The notes: generated by a model from the letters alone, not told the origin. A stretch of 64,000 nucleotides of DNA from Paenibacillus sp. FSL K6-0276 (GCF_037977235.1 NZ_CP150276.1:2480001-2544000); one strand, 5' to 3'. Counted from the first letter of the stretch, positions 54,961 to 63,847 are shown. Program-made: numbers and translations.

Positions 54961-55629
54961 ATGCAGATTCTCGCCATGCTGACGATGCTAATCGACCATA
55001 TTGGCTATATCTTTTTTCCAGAGGATATTGCTTGGAGATATGTAGGGAGAATAGCCTTTCCAATCTACTGTTACGGGCTTGTGCAGGGCCATATACATAC
55101 ATCATCCAGACCGAAATATCTGTTCCGACTGCTCTTAATCGCTATTATTGCTCAGATTCCATACAATTTAGCAATTAATCCTGGTGGATGGAACGTAGTG
55201 TTTACGCTTTTGTTATCAGCAATCGTATTGGTTATTTTGGATAAACTGTCTTCACCATGGCTTGGTGCACCTGTCGTCATTGTAGCTATCATGTTAATGG
55301 ATTATTTCCCTATAGATTATAATGCGTACGGCCTGCTGTTAGTATTGATATTCCGTTATACGAAGTCGTACTGGCTTGTTGGAGCACATTTGGCACTGAA
55401 TTTATTCTACATGTACTATAATTTTTGGAGTGTGCAAATGCTCAGTATTTTACCGACGCTGTTGATTACTTTGACTCCTGCACTTTGGGGATATGTAGAG
55501 CGTCACCGGGTTCCACGCTGGGTGTGGTGGTCTTTTTATCCTGCGCATTTACTGATTTTGGCGATATTTAGGGGTCTGATTTACAATGAATGGGTTTCTA
55601 TCGAATGGCGAAATTTGTTGAATTTATAG
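54961..55629 (+). CDS. TraX family membrane protein
   Basis: A 222-residue protein with about seven membrane helices of the TraX family (MLTMLIDHIGYIFFPED, WRYVGRIAFPIYCYGLVQG, IPYNLAI). F-plasmid TraX acetylates pilin; chromosomal members in Bacillota are acyltransferase-like with unknown substrate. There are no conjugation genes nearby. ATG 54961 lies behind AAGGAGG. Confidence 0.87.
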   Translation: MQILAMLTMLIDHIGYIFFPEDIAWRYVGRIAFPIYCYGLVQGHIHTSSRPKYLFRLLLIAIIAQIPYNLAINPGGWNVVFTLLLSAIVLVILDKLSSPWLGAPVVIVAIMLMDYFPIDYNAYGLLLVLIFRYTKSYWLVGAHLALNLFYMYYNFWSVQMLSILPTLLITLTPALWGYVERHRVPRWVWWSFYPAHLLILAIFRGLIYNEWVSIEWRNLLNL

Positions 55630-55655
55630 TATTTTAATAAAAACTTAAACTTTGA

Positions 55656-55684
55656 TTTACAAATGTTACCTTTGCTGAGATAAT
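55656..55684 (+). promoter_or_regulatory. Candidate promoter of the stalk-domain lipoprotein gene
   Basis: TTTACA, 17-bp spacer, GATAAT, about 40 bp before the start. Confidence 0.5.
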
Positions 55685-55724
55685 GGATTGATTTCAAAAA
55701 AATTCTTAAAAAAGGAGACTTGCA

Positions 55725-57245
55725 ATGAGGAGAATGAAAGCTAGAATAAAATGGTTTCTTCCTTTTGTCGCACTGCTGCTAGTTCTGGCAGGCTGTCAAT
55801 CGGTTGGAGGTTTCGATGTTAACAAGGCATTGATAGGGGATGTCGATGTTAAATCATCAGAATCAAGCATGACGTTTTCTATGAACGCTGAGCCTTCAGA
55901 AGAAATTAGCGCAGAAGATAAGGAAATGGTAGATCTTATAAATTCATTTTCCCTGAGTATTAGCAATGCTAAGTTACAAGATAATGGTAATTTATCTGCT
56001 AAAGGAACAATCGGCTATAAACAATTAAATATTCCATTCGCATTGTTTATGGACAAACAAACTTTAGTCTTTACTGTTGAAGGAGCAAAACAACCGTTTT
56101 ACTTCCCGATTCAAGGAGATGATGAGATCTTTGCTGAAGTCGGATTGGATCTGACTAAAGCTGAGGACCTTAGTAAGCTGCTAACGAAATTCGTGGTAAA
56201 GAATCTGCCTAATCCAAGCGCAATTAGCATTACACCAGTTAGTGAGGCTGTGTATGGTCAGCAGGTAAATATGACGAAGTTACATACCGAAGTGACTGGT
56301 GATGAGCTTCCTGCATTGTTAAAAGGATTCCTAAAATCGATCTCTAAAGATACAGAAGGTTTTACAGAATTGGTTGGTGGTCTATACGACTATCTGTACC
56401 CAGTGATCAAAGCTATGGACGAAGAAGGCTCCGGTGATTTGCTAGATCTTGGTTTTGGCGAAATCCCACTAGATGATAAAGAAGCTGTCGTAACCGTACT
56501 GCATGATGCAGCTAAATTGGCTGTTGATTCGTTGCTACTAGTATATGACAATCAGCTAGACAGTCTTTACAAATCTACCCCTGAGCTTAAGACGGTTTTG
56601 AGTAAGGATACGAAGCTTGCTGTCGACATTTTTGTAGACAGTGGACTACATGTTCGTAAACAGAATGTTGATCTGAAAGTGGCGCTTCCAGGTACTGAAG
56701 ATATGCCATTAAAGAGTTTCTCGCTTAAGGCTTCTAGTCAGATTTGGAACATTGGTGGTGCTGTAACGGCAGATCCAATCAGCACTGAAGGAGCACTTGA
56801 TGTTTCTTCCGGTTATCTGACTCCTGCAGAGACTTTGAACAATTTTGATCCAAATTCTAATGTTTATCGTATATTGAAAGACGATCTTGGTATCACGAAG
56901 AGAACCATTGTCATCGAGCCTGACGACGAGTATTATTATCCGATCGTAGACAATAATACGACCTACGTTCCTCTACGGTATTTTGCAGAAGATTTAGATG
57001 CTACTGTGGAATGGGATACTGTCAATCGTGCCATTAACGTTACTGATGGTGTGTACGGAGATAAGTTGGTTTTCAAAATCGGTTCTTCCGAAGCATCGAT
57101 TAACGGTGAAAAAGTGAAGCTCGCAGAGCCAGTATTTGTTGACGAGTATGGCGATGCCTATGTATCGCTACGTCTGCTTGCTGAAGCACTTCATGCTACT
57201 GTATATGTAGATGAAGAGGGTTGGATTACTGTTACACGGAAATAG
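55725..57245 (+). CDS. Lipoprotein with C-terminal copper amine oxidase N-like (stalk) domain
   Basis: A 506-residue lipoprotein: signal peptide with lipobox LAGC (Cys24) and a large unrecognised middle region. A stalk domain of about 105 residues closes it (DNNTTYVPLRYFAEDLDATVEWD, YVSLRLLAEALHATV). Such domains are common on Paenibacillus surface proteins and do not imply amine oxidase activity. AAAGGAG supports ATG 55725. Function is unknown. Confidence 0.82.
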   Translation: MRRMKARIKWFLPFVALLLVLAGCQSVGGFDVNKALIGDVDVKSSESSMTFSMNAEPSEEISAEDKEMVDLINSFSLSISNAKLQDNGNLSAKGTIGYKQLNIPFALFMDKQTLVFTVEGAKQPFYFPIQGDDEIFAEVGLDLTKAEDLSKLLTKFVVKNLPNPSAISITPVSEAVYGQQVNMTKLHTEVTGDELPALLKGFLKSISKDTEGFTELVGGLYDYLYPVIKAMDEEGSGDLLDLGFGEIPLDDKEAVVTVLHDAAKLAVDSLLLVYDNQLDSLYKSTPELKTVLSKDTKLAVDIFVDSGLHVRKQNVDLKVALPGTEDMPLKSFSLKASSQIWNIGGAVTADPISTEGALDVSSGYLTPAETLNNFDPNSNVYRILKDDLGITKRTIVIEPDDEYYYPIVDNNTTYVPLRYFAEDLDATVEWDTVNRAINVTDGVYGDKLVFKIGSSEASINGEKVKLAEPVFVDEYGDAYVSLRLLAEALHATVYVDEEGWITVTRK

Positions 57246-57280
57246 TTAGTTCGATCTTTATCGGCCAATTAATACAACCA

Positions 57281-57328
57281 AAACCAGCTTCCATCTGCGC
57301 AGAAATGTGAGTGGAGGCTGGTTTTTTT
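57281..57328. terminator. Terminator between convergent lipoprotein genes
   Basis: AAACCAGCTTCCA / TGGAGGCTGGTTT stem followed by a T run; an upstream A run makes it plausible in both directions. Confidence 0.82.
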
Positions 57329-57348
57329 ATATGAAAGATGCCATTCAT

Positions 57349-58764
57349 TTATTGCTTCGTTAAAATCACCTCTAAAGCTACGTTACTTAACTCTTTGTCT
57401 TCCGCCATACTTTGGACGTACCCTCCCAAGAAACCATCCTGTTGTCCCTCCCAAAGCTTGTAGCCCGGTAGCTCTTTAATATCTTTAGAGAAGGTACCCG
57501 CAGTTCCTGCGAAGTATCGTACATTCAGCATGGACATCACCTTCGCCATGGATTCTTTTTCAGACTCCGTATAGGTACTCTCCTTGAGACTATCCATAGC
57601 CTTGTTGTAGGAGTTAGTAGCAAAGGTGTCTTCGGCATAAGCTTTGAAGTTTAAAAGATTGTGATCTGTAATCCCGTTAGTTTTAGCCCATCCTTCTACA
57701 TTCAAGGACGCCGTTTCATAAGTTACGGTTCGGGATAGGGGATCGAAGGTCATAGCTCCATATTGATGCGGATTGACGGCCATAGCACTTGTAGCGATAT
57801 CATAAATTGGCTTTTGCTCAGATGATGCTGAGTCATGATTCACGTCTGCTGGATCTACTTGAATGTCCTGCATATGAATATGTCCTGAGAGGACTAGATT
57901 AAGCCCATTCTTCCTTAATGACTTTATAGCTTCCTGACTGTTATTAAGCTTGAATCCTGAAACAGACATAGAGGTATGGCTTAATAAGTTATGGTGCATC
58001 ACCGTGATCACAGAAGCATGTTCTTTGGCTGCAAGCTTAACAGATTCATCCATCCAAGAAAGAGTAGAGGAAGCAATACGTCCATCCGTTTGAGGGAATC
58101 CGTATTTCTGATTATTAAGGTATTGGCTGCTATCTAACATGAGAAGCCATAAATTAGGTGCTGCCTTGACGATATAGCTTAGTGATTCTTTATCACGTGA
58201 CACAGCCTCTTTGTAGCCGAAATCCGAATACATTTTGACGAAGTCCTTGTCTGTAATAGAATCCGTAAGGAGCTGCTTATCACCGCTGAAGGATCTAGCC
58301 CAAGGATTAAATAAGTCGTGATTGCCTGGAATGACATATACAGAGGTTCCTTTTTGTTCAATTCGCTTTAACTTCTCGGTTAATTTTTGATGGCTGCTGC
58401 GTTCTCCATTATTGGTTAAATCGCCACTGAGGATGATAAACTCAGGTTTTTTCTGTTCAACGTCATAGACTAAAGTTTCTGCCATTTCATCACTATAGGG
58501 CAGCATTTTTCCATCGCCTCCAGTGACATAGGTCTGAAAAGCCTGGCCCCCATCCTGAAGATCCTTATCCAAAAAGTGAGTATCTGTAGCCACCCAGAAA
58601 GATACAGGTTGAAGTTCAGCTTGATCAAGTTCCGCAGAGTTTAAATTAGACGAATTTGTGTCTTTGCAGCTGGTTAGAACCAAGCTAAGGGAAAGGAGCA
58701 CCACAAAAGAGAAAATGACAGTTTTTTTATGTAGGGGGAGAACTTTATCCGTTGTGAGTTTCAT
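57349..58764 (-). CDS. Metallophosphoesterase lipoprotein
   Basis: A 471-residue calcineurin-like phosphoesterase anchored as a lipoprotein (lipobox LTSC, Cys33). Two-metal motifs occur in order: DTHF, GDLTNNGE, PGNHDLF, MHHN and GHIH. It acts outside the membrane; the substrate is unknown. GGAAGG precedes ATG 58764. A C-terminal helical region (about residues 350-471) is outside the catalytic domain. Confidence 0.88.
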   Translation of the reverse strand: MKLTTDKVLPLHKKTVIFSFVVLLSLSLVLTSCKDTNSSNLNSAELDQAELQPVSFWVATDTHFLDKDLQDGGQAFQTYVTGGDGKMLPYSDEMAETLVYDVEQKKPEFIILSGDLTNNGERSSHQKLTEKLKRIEQKGTSVYVIPGNHDLFNPWARSFSGDKQLLTDSITDKDFVKMYSDFGYKEAVSRDKESLSYIVKAAPNLWLLMLDSSQYLNNQKYGFPQTDGRIASSTLSWMDESVKLAAKEHASVITVMHHNLLSHTSMSVSGFKLNNSQEAIKSLRKNGLNLVLSGHIHMQDIQVDPADVNHDSASSEQKPIYDIATSAMAVNPHQYGAMTFDPLSRTVTYETASLNVEGWAKTNGITDHNLLNFKAYAEDTFATNSYNKAMDSLKESTYTESEKESMAKVMSMLNVRYFAGTAGTFSKDIKELPGYKLWEGQQDGFLGGYVQSMAEDKELSNVALEVILTKQ

Positions 58765-58901
58765 TTATATAACCTTCCTTCTATACTTTTGCTGCATTAT
58801 TGTAGCTTATTTTTAACCGTAATGTATATCGGAAAAGTGAAGGGGAGATGTTACTAACCGGAGGAACTTATATATCCGACAAAATTAGTTGTAAATTGAT
58901 G

Positions 58902-58930
58902 TTGTATTTTCAGAAAAAAAGTGCTAAGAT
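58902..58930 (+). promoter_or_regulatory. Promoter of the nitroreductase gene
   Basis: TTGTAT, 17-bp spacer, TAAGAT; the predicted start point is about 58937. Confidence 0.5.
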
Positions 58931-58936
58931 GTACAA

Positions 58937-58949
58937 AAGTAAGTTACTT
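58937..58949. promoter_or_regulatory. Dyad operator candidate at the nitroreductase start site
   Basis: The perfect dyad AAGTAA g TTACTT sits on the predicted transcription start. Its position suits repression, and similar short dyads bind HxlR/MarR-type redox regulators that control nitroreductases in Bacillus. The regulator is not in the window. Confidence 0.45.
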
Positions 58950-58972
58950 AAATAAATGGAGGTAGTTATTTT

Positions 58973-59572
58973 ATGTCTAACAATTTTTTTGAGGCTGTTA
59001 AAGGAAGACGTTCCATATATGCCATCAGTAAAGAATCCACTGTAACCGATGCTCAAATTATTGAAATTGTTGAGCAAGCGGTTTTGCATAGCCCAACTTC
59101 ATTCAACTCCCAAAGCTCCAGAGCCGTTGTTCTTTTAGGTGAACAGCATGATAAATTATGGGATATCACTACAGAAACTTTGCGCAAAATCGTTCCAGCT
59201 GAACAATTTGAAGGAACAGCGCAAAAATTAGCATCTTTCAAAGGAGGTTACGGTTCCGTATTGTTCTTTGAAGATCAAACCGTAGTGAAGAACCTTCAAG
59301 AGAACTTCGCATTATATGCTGAGAACTTCCCAGTTTGGTCTAACCAATCTTCAGGCATTCTGCAATTCGTAGTATGGACCGCACTTTCTGAAGTAGGTTT
59401 AGGCGCATCCCTTCAGCACTATAACCCACTGATTGACGACAAAGTGAAAGAAGCTTGGGGCATCCCGCAAGAATGGAAACTAATCGCACAAATGCCATTT
59501 GGAAAGACAGTAACTCCAGCAGGTGAGAAACAATTCCAACCAGTTGAAGATCGAGTTAAAGTCTTTAAATAA
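58973..59572 (+). CDS. Nitroreductase family protein (YdgI/HypO-like)
   Basis: A 199-residue FMN-dependent oxidoreductase. RRSIYAISKES at the N-terminus, HSPTSFNSQSSRAVVLLG and the ending GLGASLQHYNPL are typical of the branch containing fatty-acid-related nitroreductases and B. subtilis YdgI/HypO. It is likely cytoplasmic and homodimeric. ATG 58973 lies behind TGGAGG. It is monocistronic between the dyad promoter and a terminator. Confidence 0.9.
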   Translation: MSNNFFEAVKGRRSIYAISKESTVTDAQIIEIVEQAVLHSPTSFNSQSSRAVVLLGEQHDKLWDITTETLRKIVPAEQFEGTAQKLASFKGGYGSVLFFEDQTVVKNLQENFALYAENFPVWSNQSSGILQFVVWTALSEVGLGASLQHYNPLIDDKVKEAWGIPQEWKLIAQMPFGKTVTPAGEKQFQPVEDRVKVFK

Positions 59573-59612
59573 GCTGTAAAAAGGACACTAATTAGCAGTT
59601 CGGAATAGGTAC

Positions 59613-59655
59613 AAAAAAAACAGGACAGCGCTTATTAACGCTTGTCCTGCTTTTT
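59613..59655. terminator. Bidirectional terminator
   Basis: AAAAAAAACAGGACAGCG / CGCTTGTCCTGCTTTTT between the convergent nitroreductase and parvulin genes. Confidence 0.88.
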
Positions 59656-59664
59656 ACAGTCGAA

Positions 59665-60834
59665 TTATTTAGAAGACTTAGTTCCTGCTTCTGCACTTGC
59701 AGATGGCTCAGGAGAAGTTGTTGCATCTTTTTTTGCATCCGTAAGTGAATTTGTGATTTTTGCTTTTGCAGTTGTTTCTGACAACCAAGTGGAGGAAAGA
59801 GTGGAAACCTTTTGAGACACGAGTGTCTTTTTGATGTCATCTTTCTTTTCTTCCAGGGTGTAGTTTTTAGCGTCTTTGTGGTCGGATACTTTAATGATGT
59901 GATAACCGTAATCGGATTTCACAGCATCACTTGTTTCCCCAACTTTAAGTTTAAAGGCTACATCGGAGAATGCAGGTACCATATCTCCACGTTTGAAGAA
60001 GCCTAGATCTCCGCCATTAGCCTTGGAGCCAGTATCCGATGACTTTTCTTTAGCAAGTTCAGCGAAATCTGCTCCATCTTTCAATTGCTTCAGAATTGCA
60101 TCTGCTTCTTCTTTAGTCTTAACGAGAATGTGGGAAGCACGAACTTGTTCTTCTTCATTGAAAGTAGCTTTATTTGCTTCATAGTAATCTTTGATTTCTT
60201 GATCAGTTACAGTCACTTGCGGCTCAAGAATCTTACGCAGTTTTACTTGCAGTGGCATTTGCTTCTTCAAGTCATCAACGGTCATTGAGCTTTGCGATAA
60301 TGCAGCGGTAAGTGCAGCTTCTCCACCAAATTGTGCTTGAAGATCTTTTAATTCAGCATTGATGTCTTCGTCGGTAACTGTAACCTTAGCTTTCTTAGCC
60401 TCTTGGTCAACGAGCTCTGTAGTAATCATAGCTTGCAGCGTGCTTTCTCCGCCTGCTTCGATCAATTTATCGTAAAGTTGTGCTTTAGTAATGTTCGTTC
60501 CGTTAACAGTAGCAACAGCTGTTTTACTGTCGTCCTTTTGGAAAGGAGGCTTAATTAGTACAATAATGAGTGCCGCAGCCAGAACAACGGAGGCAATCAT
60601 CCAGCCCTTGTTACCTTTGGGAGAAACTGGTGGAGCAGGTGGGGTCGTATTGTTGGAACTGCCGACTTTATTCATTACTGGAATACTGTCCTCTTTTGTT
60701 GTATTCACAGGTTCTTCAGCAGCTAAGACCTCCACTTCAGTTCCTTCATTGATATTCTCGGAAGTGTTCAACTCTTCTTCCGTAGTACCGTTGTTTTCTA
60801 AGTTCTCATTTCCATTCAGATCTTTTTTGTCCAT
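59665..60834 (-). CDS. Membrane-anchored parvulin-type peptidyl-prolyl isomerase (PrsA/SurA-like)
   Basis: A 389-residue foldase. It opens with about 75 disordered, acidic, Asn/Glu-rich residues predicted in the cytosol, then one signal-anchor helix (about 77-94). Next come a SurA-like N-domain (ATVNGTNITKAQLYDKLIE) and a parvulin domain (about 233-325: ASHILVKTKEEAD, GGDLGFFKRGDMVPAF, GYHIIKV). A Ser/Ala tail ends it. It should assist folding of exported proteins. Unlike classical PrsA it has no lipobox. ATG 60834 lies behind GGGAGT. Confidence 0.88.
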   Translation of the reverse strand: MDKKDLNGNENLENNGTTEEELNTSENINEGTEVEVLAAEEPVNTTKEDSIPVMNKVGSSNNTTPPAPPVSPKGNKGWMIASVVLAAALIIVLIKPPFQKDDSKTAVATVNGTNITKAQLYDKLIEAGGESTLQAMITTELVDQEAKKAKVTVTDEDINAELKDLQAQFGGEAALTAALSQSSMTVDDLKKQMPLQVKLRKILEPQVTVTDQEIKDYYEANKATFNEEEQVRASHILVKTKEEADAILKQLKDGADFAELAKEKSSDTGSKANGGDLGFFKRGDMVPAFSDVAFKLKVGETSDAVKSDYGYHIIKVSDHKDAKNYTLEEKKDDIKKTLVSQKVSTLSSTWLSETTAKAKITNSLTDAKKDATTSPEPSASAEAGTKSSK

Positions 60835-60953
60835 TATTAGTAATGACTCCCTTCAATATAGGTGTTGCTTGTCTATTTACAACTTTAACAGAAATCCTGA
60901 TCCTAAACCTTAAGAAAGTATAAAAAAAGATAGGATCTTTTTAAGTTTCTCTT

Positions 60954-61002
60954 AATAAAAAGCAAAAAGCCGGAAATGGCATCGGTAACATGCCCTTCCG
61001 AC
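60954..61002 (-). terminator. Terminator of the LytTR gene
   Basis: On the minus strand, GTCGGAAGGGCAT / ATGCCATTTCCGGC stem followed by TTTTTGCTTTTT. Confidence 0.82.
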
Positions 61003-61019
61003 TTATGGGAATAAGATGT

Positions 61020-61355
61020 TTACTTTAGTCCTTTCAATAGATGACGAATACTTTCTTGTTTTCGTCTTGGGACACGTACGGTTTTAGCAAATAGGCCCTT
61101 TTCTCCGAAATAAATGCAGTCGTCTTCGATAGAACTTATCTTGTTCAGATTGACATAACAGCCACCGTACACATGATAGTAAGTTGAATTAGATAACAAT
61201 CGTTTCAATTGCTCGGCAGTCATTCTCTTTTTTATGTTATAGTTTCTGCCGTGAAAAATGACCAAATCATGGTCTCCGACCTTAAAGAACAGAATGTCTG
61301 TTTCCACCTCGAAGTCCTCGTATACATTTCTGGCTTCCAGCAGGATGCTACTCAT
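61020..61355 (-). CDS. Stand-alone LytTR DNA-binding domain protein
   Basis: A 111-residue protein consisting of little more than a LytTR domain (LFFKVGDHDLVIFHGRNYNI, YYHVYGGCYVNLNKISSIED, VRVPRRKQESIRHLLKGL). It lacks a receiver domain, so it cannot be controlled by phosphotransfer in the usual way. ATG 61355 lies behind GGGGGAAC; a nearer ATG at 61359 reads only three codons. A promoter with an overlapping cre site lies upstream. Confidence 0.85.
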   Translation of the reverse strand: MSSILLEARNVYEDFEVETDILFFKVGDHDLVIFHGRNYNIKKRMTAEQLKRLLSNSTYYHVYGGCYVNLNKISSIEDDCIYFGEKGLFAKTVRVPRRKQESIRHLLKGLK

Positions 61356-61389
61356 TCATGTTCCCCCTTTGTACTTAATAAAAGACTAA

Positions 61390-61403
61390 TGTTAGCGCTT
61401 TCA
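61390..61403. promoter_or_regulatory. cre-like site (CcpA operator) over the LytTR gene start
   Basis: TGTTAGCGCTTTCA fits the catabolite-responsive element pattern. On the minus strand it overlaps the start of a promoter with TTTCCA (61426-61431), 17 bp, TATAAT (61403-61408), so CcpA binding should repress the LytTR gene. An effect on the divergent lactonase gene is also possible. Confidence 0.55.
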
Positions 61404-61537
61404 TTATAGCACAATAGCTAATCGTTGGAAAGCCTTATTTTTGAACTATTTGTCACACTTTTTACGTTATCGTTTGTCATTAACGTTTAAAAATTGTAAA
61501 TTATATAATAGCAATACTTTGGAGGAGGAATAGAGAG

Positions 61538-62644
61538 ATGAAAGAGCAGACTAAGTTATTGCTGTTTACGGGTTCCTATGCAAGTGCCGCGGAAAGCGGA
61601 GTGCAGGTATTTGAATTCGATGGCGAAGCAGGAGGTACGTTAAAGTTAATCGACTCGGTTCAGGGATTAACCAACCCCACCTTTGTAAATGTGGATGCTG
61701 CAGCCCTGCGTTTATATGCCATAGGAGAAAAGCCAAATGGTGAGGGTGGTAAAGAAGGAGAAGTAGTTACCTTTGCTATCGATTCAAAGAGTGGAAAATT
61801 GAGTGAATTGAACCGAATAGCCTCTATGCCTGCTTCAGGTAATCGTCAAACGACCACATGCCATATTTCTAGAGACCTGAACGATAAATACGTTGTTGTA
61901 TGTAGTTATCATGGTGGAAGTGTAGGCTTGATCACATTAAATGAAGATAAAGTCGCTGATCAACTAACGGATGTCTCGGTTCATTCCGGCCACGGTCAAC
62001 ATCCTGAACGTCAAGATCGCCCGCATCCCCATTCGGCTATTTTCAGTCCGGACGGGCAGTATCTATTCGTCTCTGATCTTGGGCTTGATTTAATTCGGTC
62101 ATACAGAATCAATAGTGACATGGGCAAACTTGAAGTTCACGGTGATACTGCACTTCATCCTGGAGCTGGACCTCGTCATTTCACTTTTCATCCGGATGGA
62201 AAGTCTGCTTATGTAATTAACGAGGTGGATTCCACTATTACATCGTTTACATATGACAGTGCTACAGGGACTCTACACACTGTAGATACAGTTTCAACTT
62301 TGCCTGAAGATTTCAATGAAGAGAATACTTGTGCCGAAATTGCTATTTCATTAGATGGAAGATATCTATACGCTTCTAACCGTGGAGCTGATAACATCGC
62401 AGTGTTTGCGGTGGATAACGCTACTGCTAAGCTTACACTAATTGAATATGTTTCTACTCGCGGAGGGCATCCACGACACTTCACTTTAACTCCGGATGGG
62501 GCTTATCTTATTGTTGCGAATCGTGATTCCAATAACTTGGTTGTGTTCTCTATCGAAGTGGCTACTGGACGTCTCGTATTTACTGGAAATACGGCCGAGG
62601 TATCCAAGCCGGTATGTGTGAAGCCTGTGATTTTTCCTGTTTAA
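61538..62644 (+). CDS. Lactonase family beta-propeller protein (6-phosphogluconolactonase-like)
   Basis: A 368-residue seven-bladed beta-propeller of the YkgB/Pgl family. Blade motifs recur: PHPHSAIFSPDGQYLFVSDLG, GPRHFTFHPDGKSAYVINE, GHPRHFTLTPDGAYLIVANRDSNN (cited in part). Members hydrolyse 6-phosphogluconolactone or other lactones. It has no signal peptide. ATG 61538 lies behind GGAGGAGG, and TATAAT occurs at 61504. Confidence 0.9.
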   Translation: MKEQTKLLLFTGSYASAAESGVQVFEFDGEAGGTLKLIDSVQGLTNPTFVNVDAAALRLYAIGEKPNGEGGKEGEVVTFAIDSKSGKLSELNRIASMPASGNRQTTTCHISRDLNDKYVVVCSYHGGSVGLITLNEDKVADQLTDVSVHSGHGQHPERQDRPHPHSAIFSPDGQYLFVSDLGLDLIRSYRINSDMGKLEVHGDTALHPGAGPRHFTFHPDGKSAYVINEVDSTITSFTYDSATGTLHTVDTVSTLPEDFNEENTCAEIAISLDGRYLYASNRGADNIAVFAVDNATAKLTLIEYVSTRGGHPRHFTLTPDGAYLIVANRDSNNLVVFSIEVATGRLVFTGNTAEVSKPVCVKPVIFPV

Positions 62645-62693
62645 AAAGAAACTCGCGTTTACAAGAGTGAATAAGACAACTTAAGAAAATAAT

Positions 62694-62733
62694 AAAGGGA
62701 ACACCGGATATGAAGTCCGGTGTTCCCTTTATT
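62694..62733. terminator. Bidirectional terminator before hfq
   Basis: Perfect 15-bp stem AAAGGGAACACCGGA / TCCGGTGTTCCCTTT with a 7-nt loop, between convergent genes. Confidence 0.9.
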
Positions 62734-62769
62734 TGAAATTAGGATGAAGAAGTGTAATGAGCTAGAGAA

Positions 62770-62991
62770 CTATTTGAGTGAGACGGGCTTAAGAGGTACA
62801 ATAGTGGATACTGCAGATTTGAAGAGAACATTCTGTCTGCCATCACCTTGACCTTGTAAAGTGATCGTGAATGCATCATACGAGGTTACGACTCCTTGCA
62901 TTTTCACACCATTCGTTGTAAAAATTGTCACGGGCACCTTTGTGGAAATGAACTGGTTCAACAAACGCTCCTGCAATTTTAGACTCTCCAC
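62770..62991 (-). CDS. hfq: RNA chaperone Hfq
   Basis: A 73-residue Sm-like protein. LQERLLNQFISTKVPVTIFT, NGVKMQGVVTSYDAFTITL and the Sm2-like FKSAVSTIVP are clear. It stops right after the Sm fold, without the long tail of E. coli Hfq, as is usual in Bacillota. The start is GTG 62991 with GGAGTG upstream. It is not next to miaA, its common neighbour. Confidence 0.95.
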   Translation of the reverse strand: MESLKLQERLLNQFISTKVPVTIFTTNGVKMQGVVTSYDAFTITLQGQGDGRQNVLFKSAVSTIVPLKPVSLK

Positions 62992-63101
62992 TTTGGCAGC
63001 ACTCCATCTTTTTGTGTATTTATTTCTCTATAATTATAGCACGGGTAAGACCTTCTCAGGAAATGAGATCGACAGTCACAAAAATAGACACGGAGGTATT
63101 T

Positions 63102-63743
63102 ATGCTTTATTATCAGAACTGGTCTAGAGGTTTTCGTTATTTTATAGGGTTTGCTGCTTGTTTCGTCGCTATAGCGGTACTAGTTCATATGAATAAGGCA
63201 TCATCATTTGATAACTATATTATTCAATTTGTTCAATCCGCTGAATCACCTGGGCTGACCACGTTCGCAAAAGGATTATCTCTGATTGGTTCATCCAAGG
63301 TAGCGATTGGAATATCTATCGGTACGATGGCGCTGCTTTATTTTCTACTGAAACATCGGCTTGAGCTGATTCTGTTCCTATGGGTTGGATTAGGCTCTCA
63401 GTTATTGAATACACTTATGAAGTTATGGTTTCAAAGGGAGCGTCCGAATTTCCATCGCATTGTCCAAGAGATCGGTTATAGTTTTCCTAGTGGACATTCT
63501 ATGGCAGCATTCTCTTTGTATGGGGTAATCGCCTATTTACTGTGGCGTCATCTACCGCGAAGAAGCGAAAGAATCATATTAATTATGTTTGCAGTATTCA
63601 TGACTGTGGGCATTGGCTGGAGTCGTATTTACCTGGGTGTCCATTATCCAAGTGACGTAATTAGTGGTTTTGCTGCAAGTGGTGCGTGGCTGATGTTATC
63701 TATCGGTCTATTTGAAGCCTATAAAAAACGGATATCTTCATAA
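63102..63743 (+). CDS. PAP2 family membrane phosphatase
   Basis: A 213-residue lipid phosphatase with about six membrane helices. The tripartite active site is visible: KLWFQRERPNF, PSGHS and SRIYLGVHYPSDV. It may dephosphorylate undecaprenyl pyrophosphate or phosphatidylglycerol phosphate. CGGAGG at 63091-63096 fixes ATG 63102; the frame is open upstream to 63012. It is divergent from hfq. Confidence 0.92.
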   Translation: MLYYQNWSRGFRYFIGFAACFVAIAVLVHMNKASSFDNYIIQFVQSAESPGLTTFAKGLSLIGSSKVAIGISIGTMALLYFLLKHRLELILFLWVGLGSQLLNTLMKLWFQRERPNFHRIVQEIGYSFPSGHSMAAFSLYGVIAYLLWRHLPRRSERIILIMFAVFMTVGIGWSRIYLGVHYPSDVISGFAASGAWLMLSIGLFEAYKKRISS

Positions 63744-63758
63744 GAATGAAGATACCCG
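63729..63758 (+). terminator. Stem-loop over the PAP2 stop codon
   Basis: CGG a TATCTTCAT aaga ATGAAGATA c CCG; the stem contains the TAA stop. No T tract follows, so termination is uncertain. Confidence 0.4.
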
Positions 63759-63795
63759 ACTATTAGTTAAGTGTTCAGAAAGTATATATTTTGGG

Positions 63796-63847
63796 CCCCC
63801 CGCAAAGTACCTGAGTTCGCATCGAAGCAAAGCACCACTTTGTGAGG
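63796..63847. repeat. Imperfect palindromic element
   Basis: CCCCCCGCAAAGT ... ACTTTGTGAGG form outer arms, and TTCG cat CGAA an inner hairpin. The non-coding, structured character suggests an intergenic repeat or terminator. It ends six bases from the next gene's stop codon. Confidence 0.4.
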
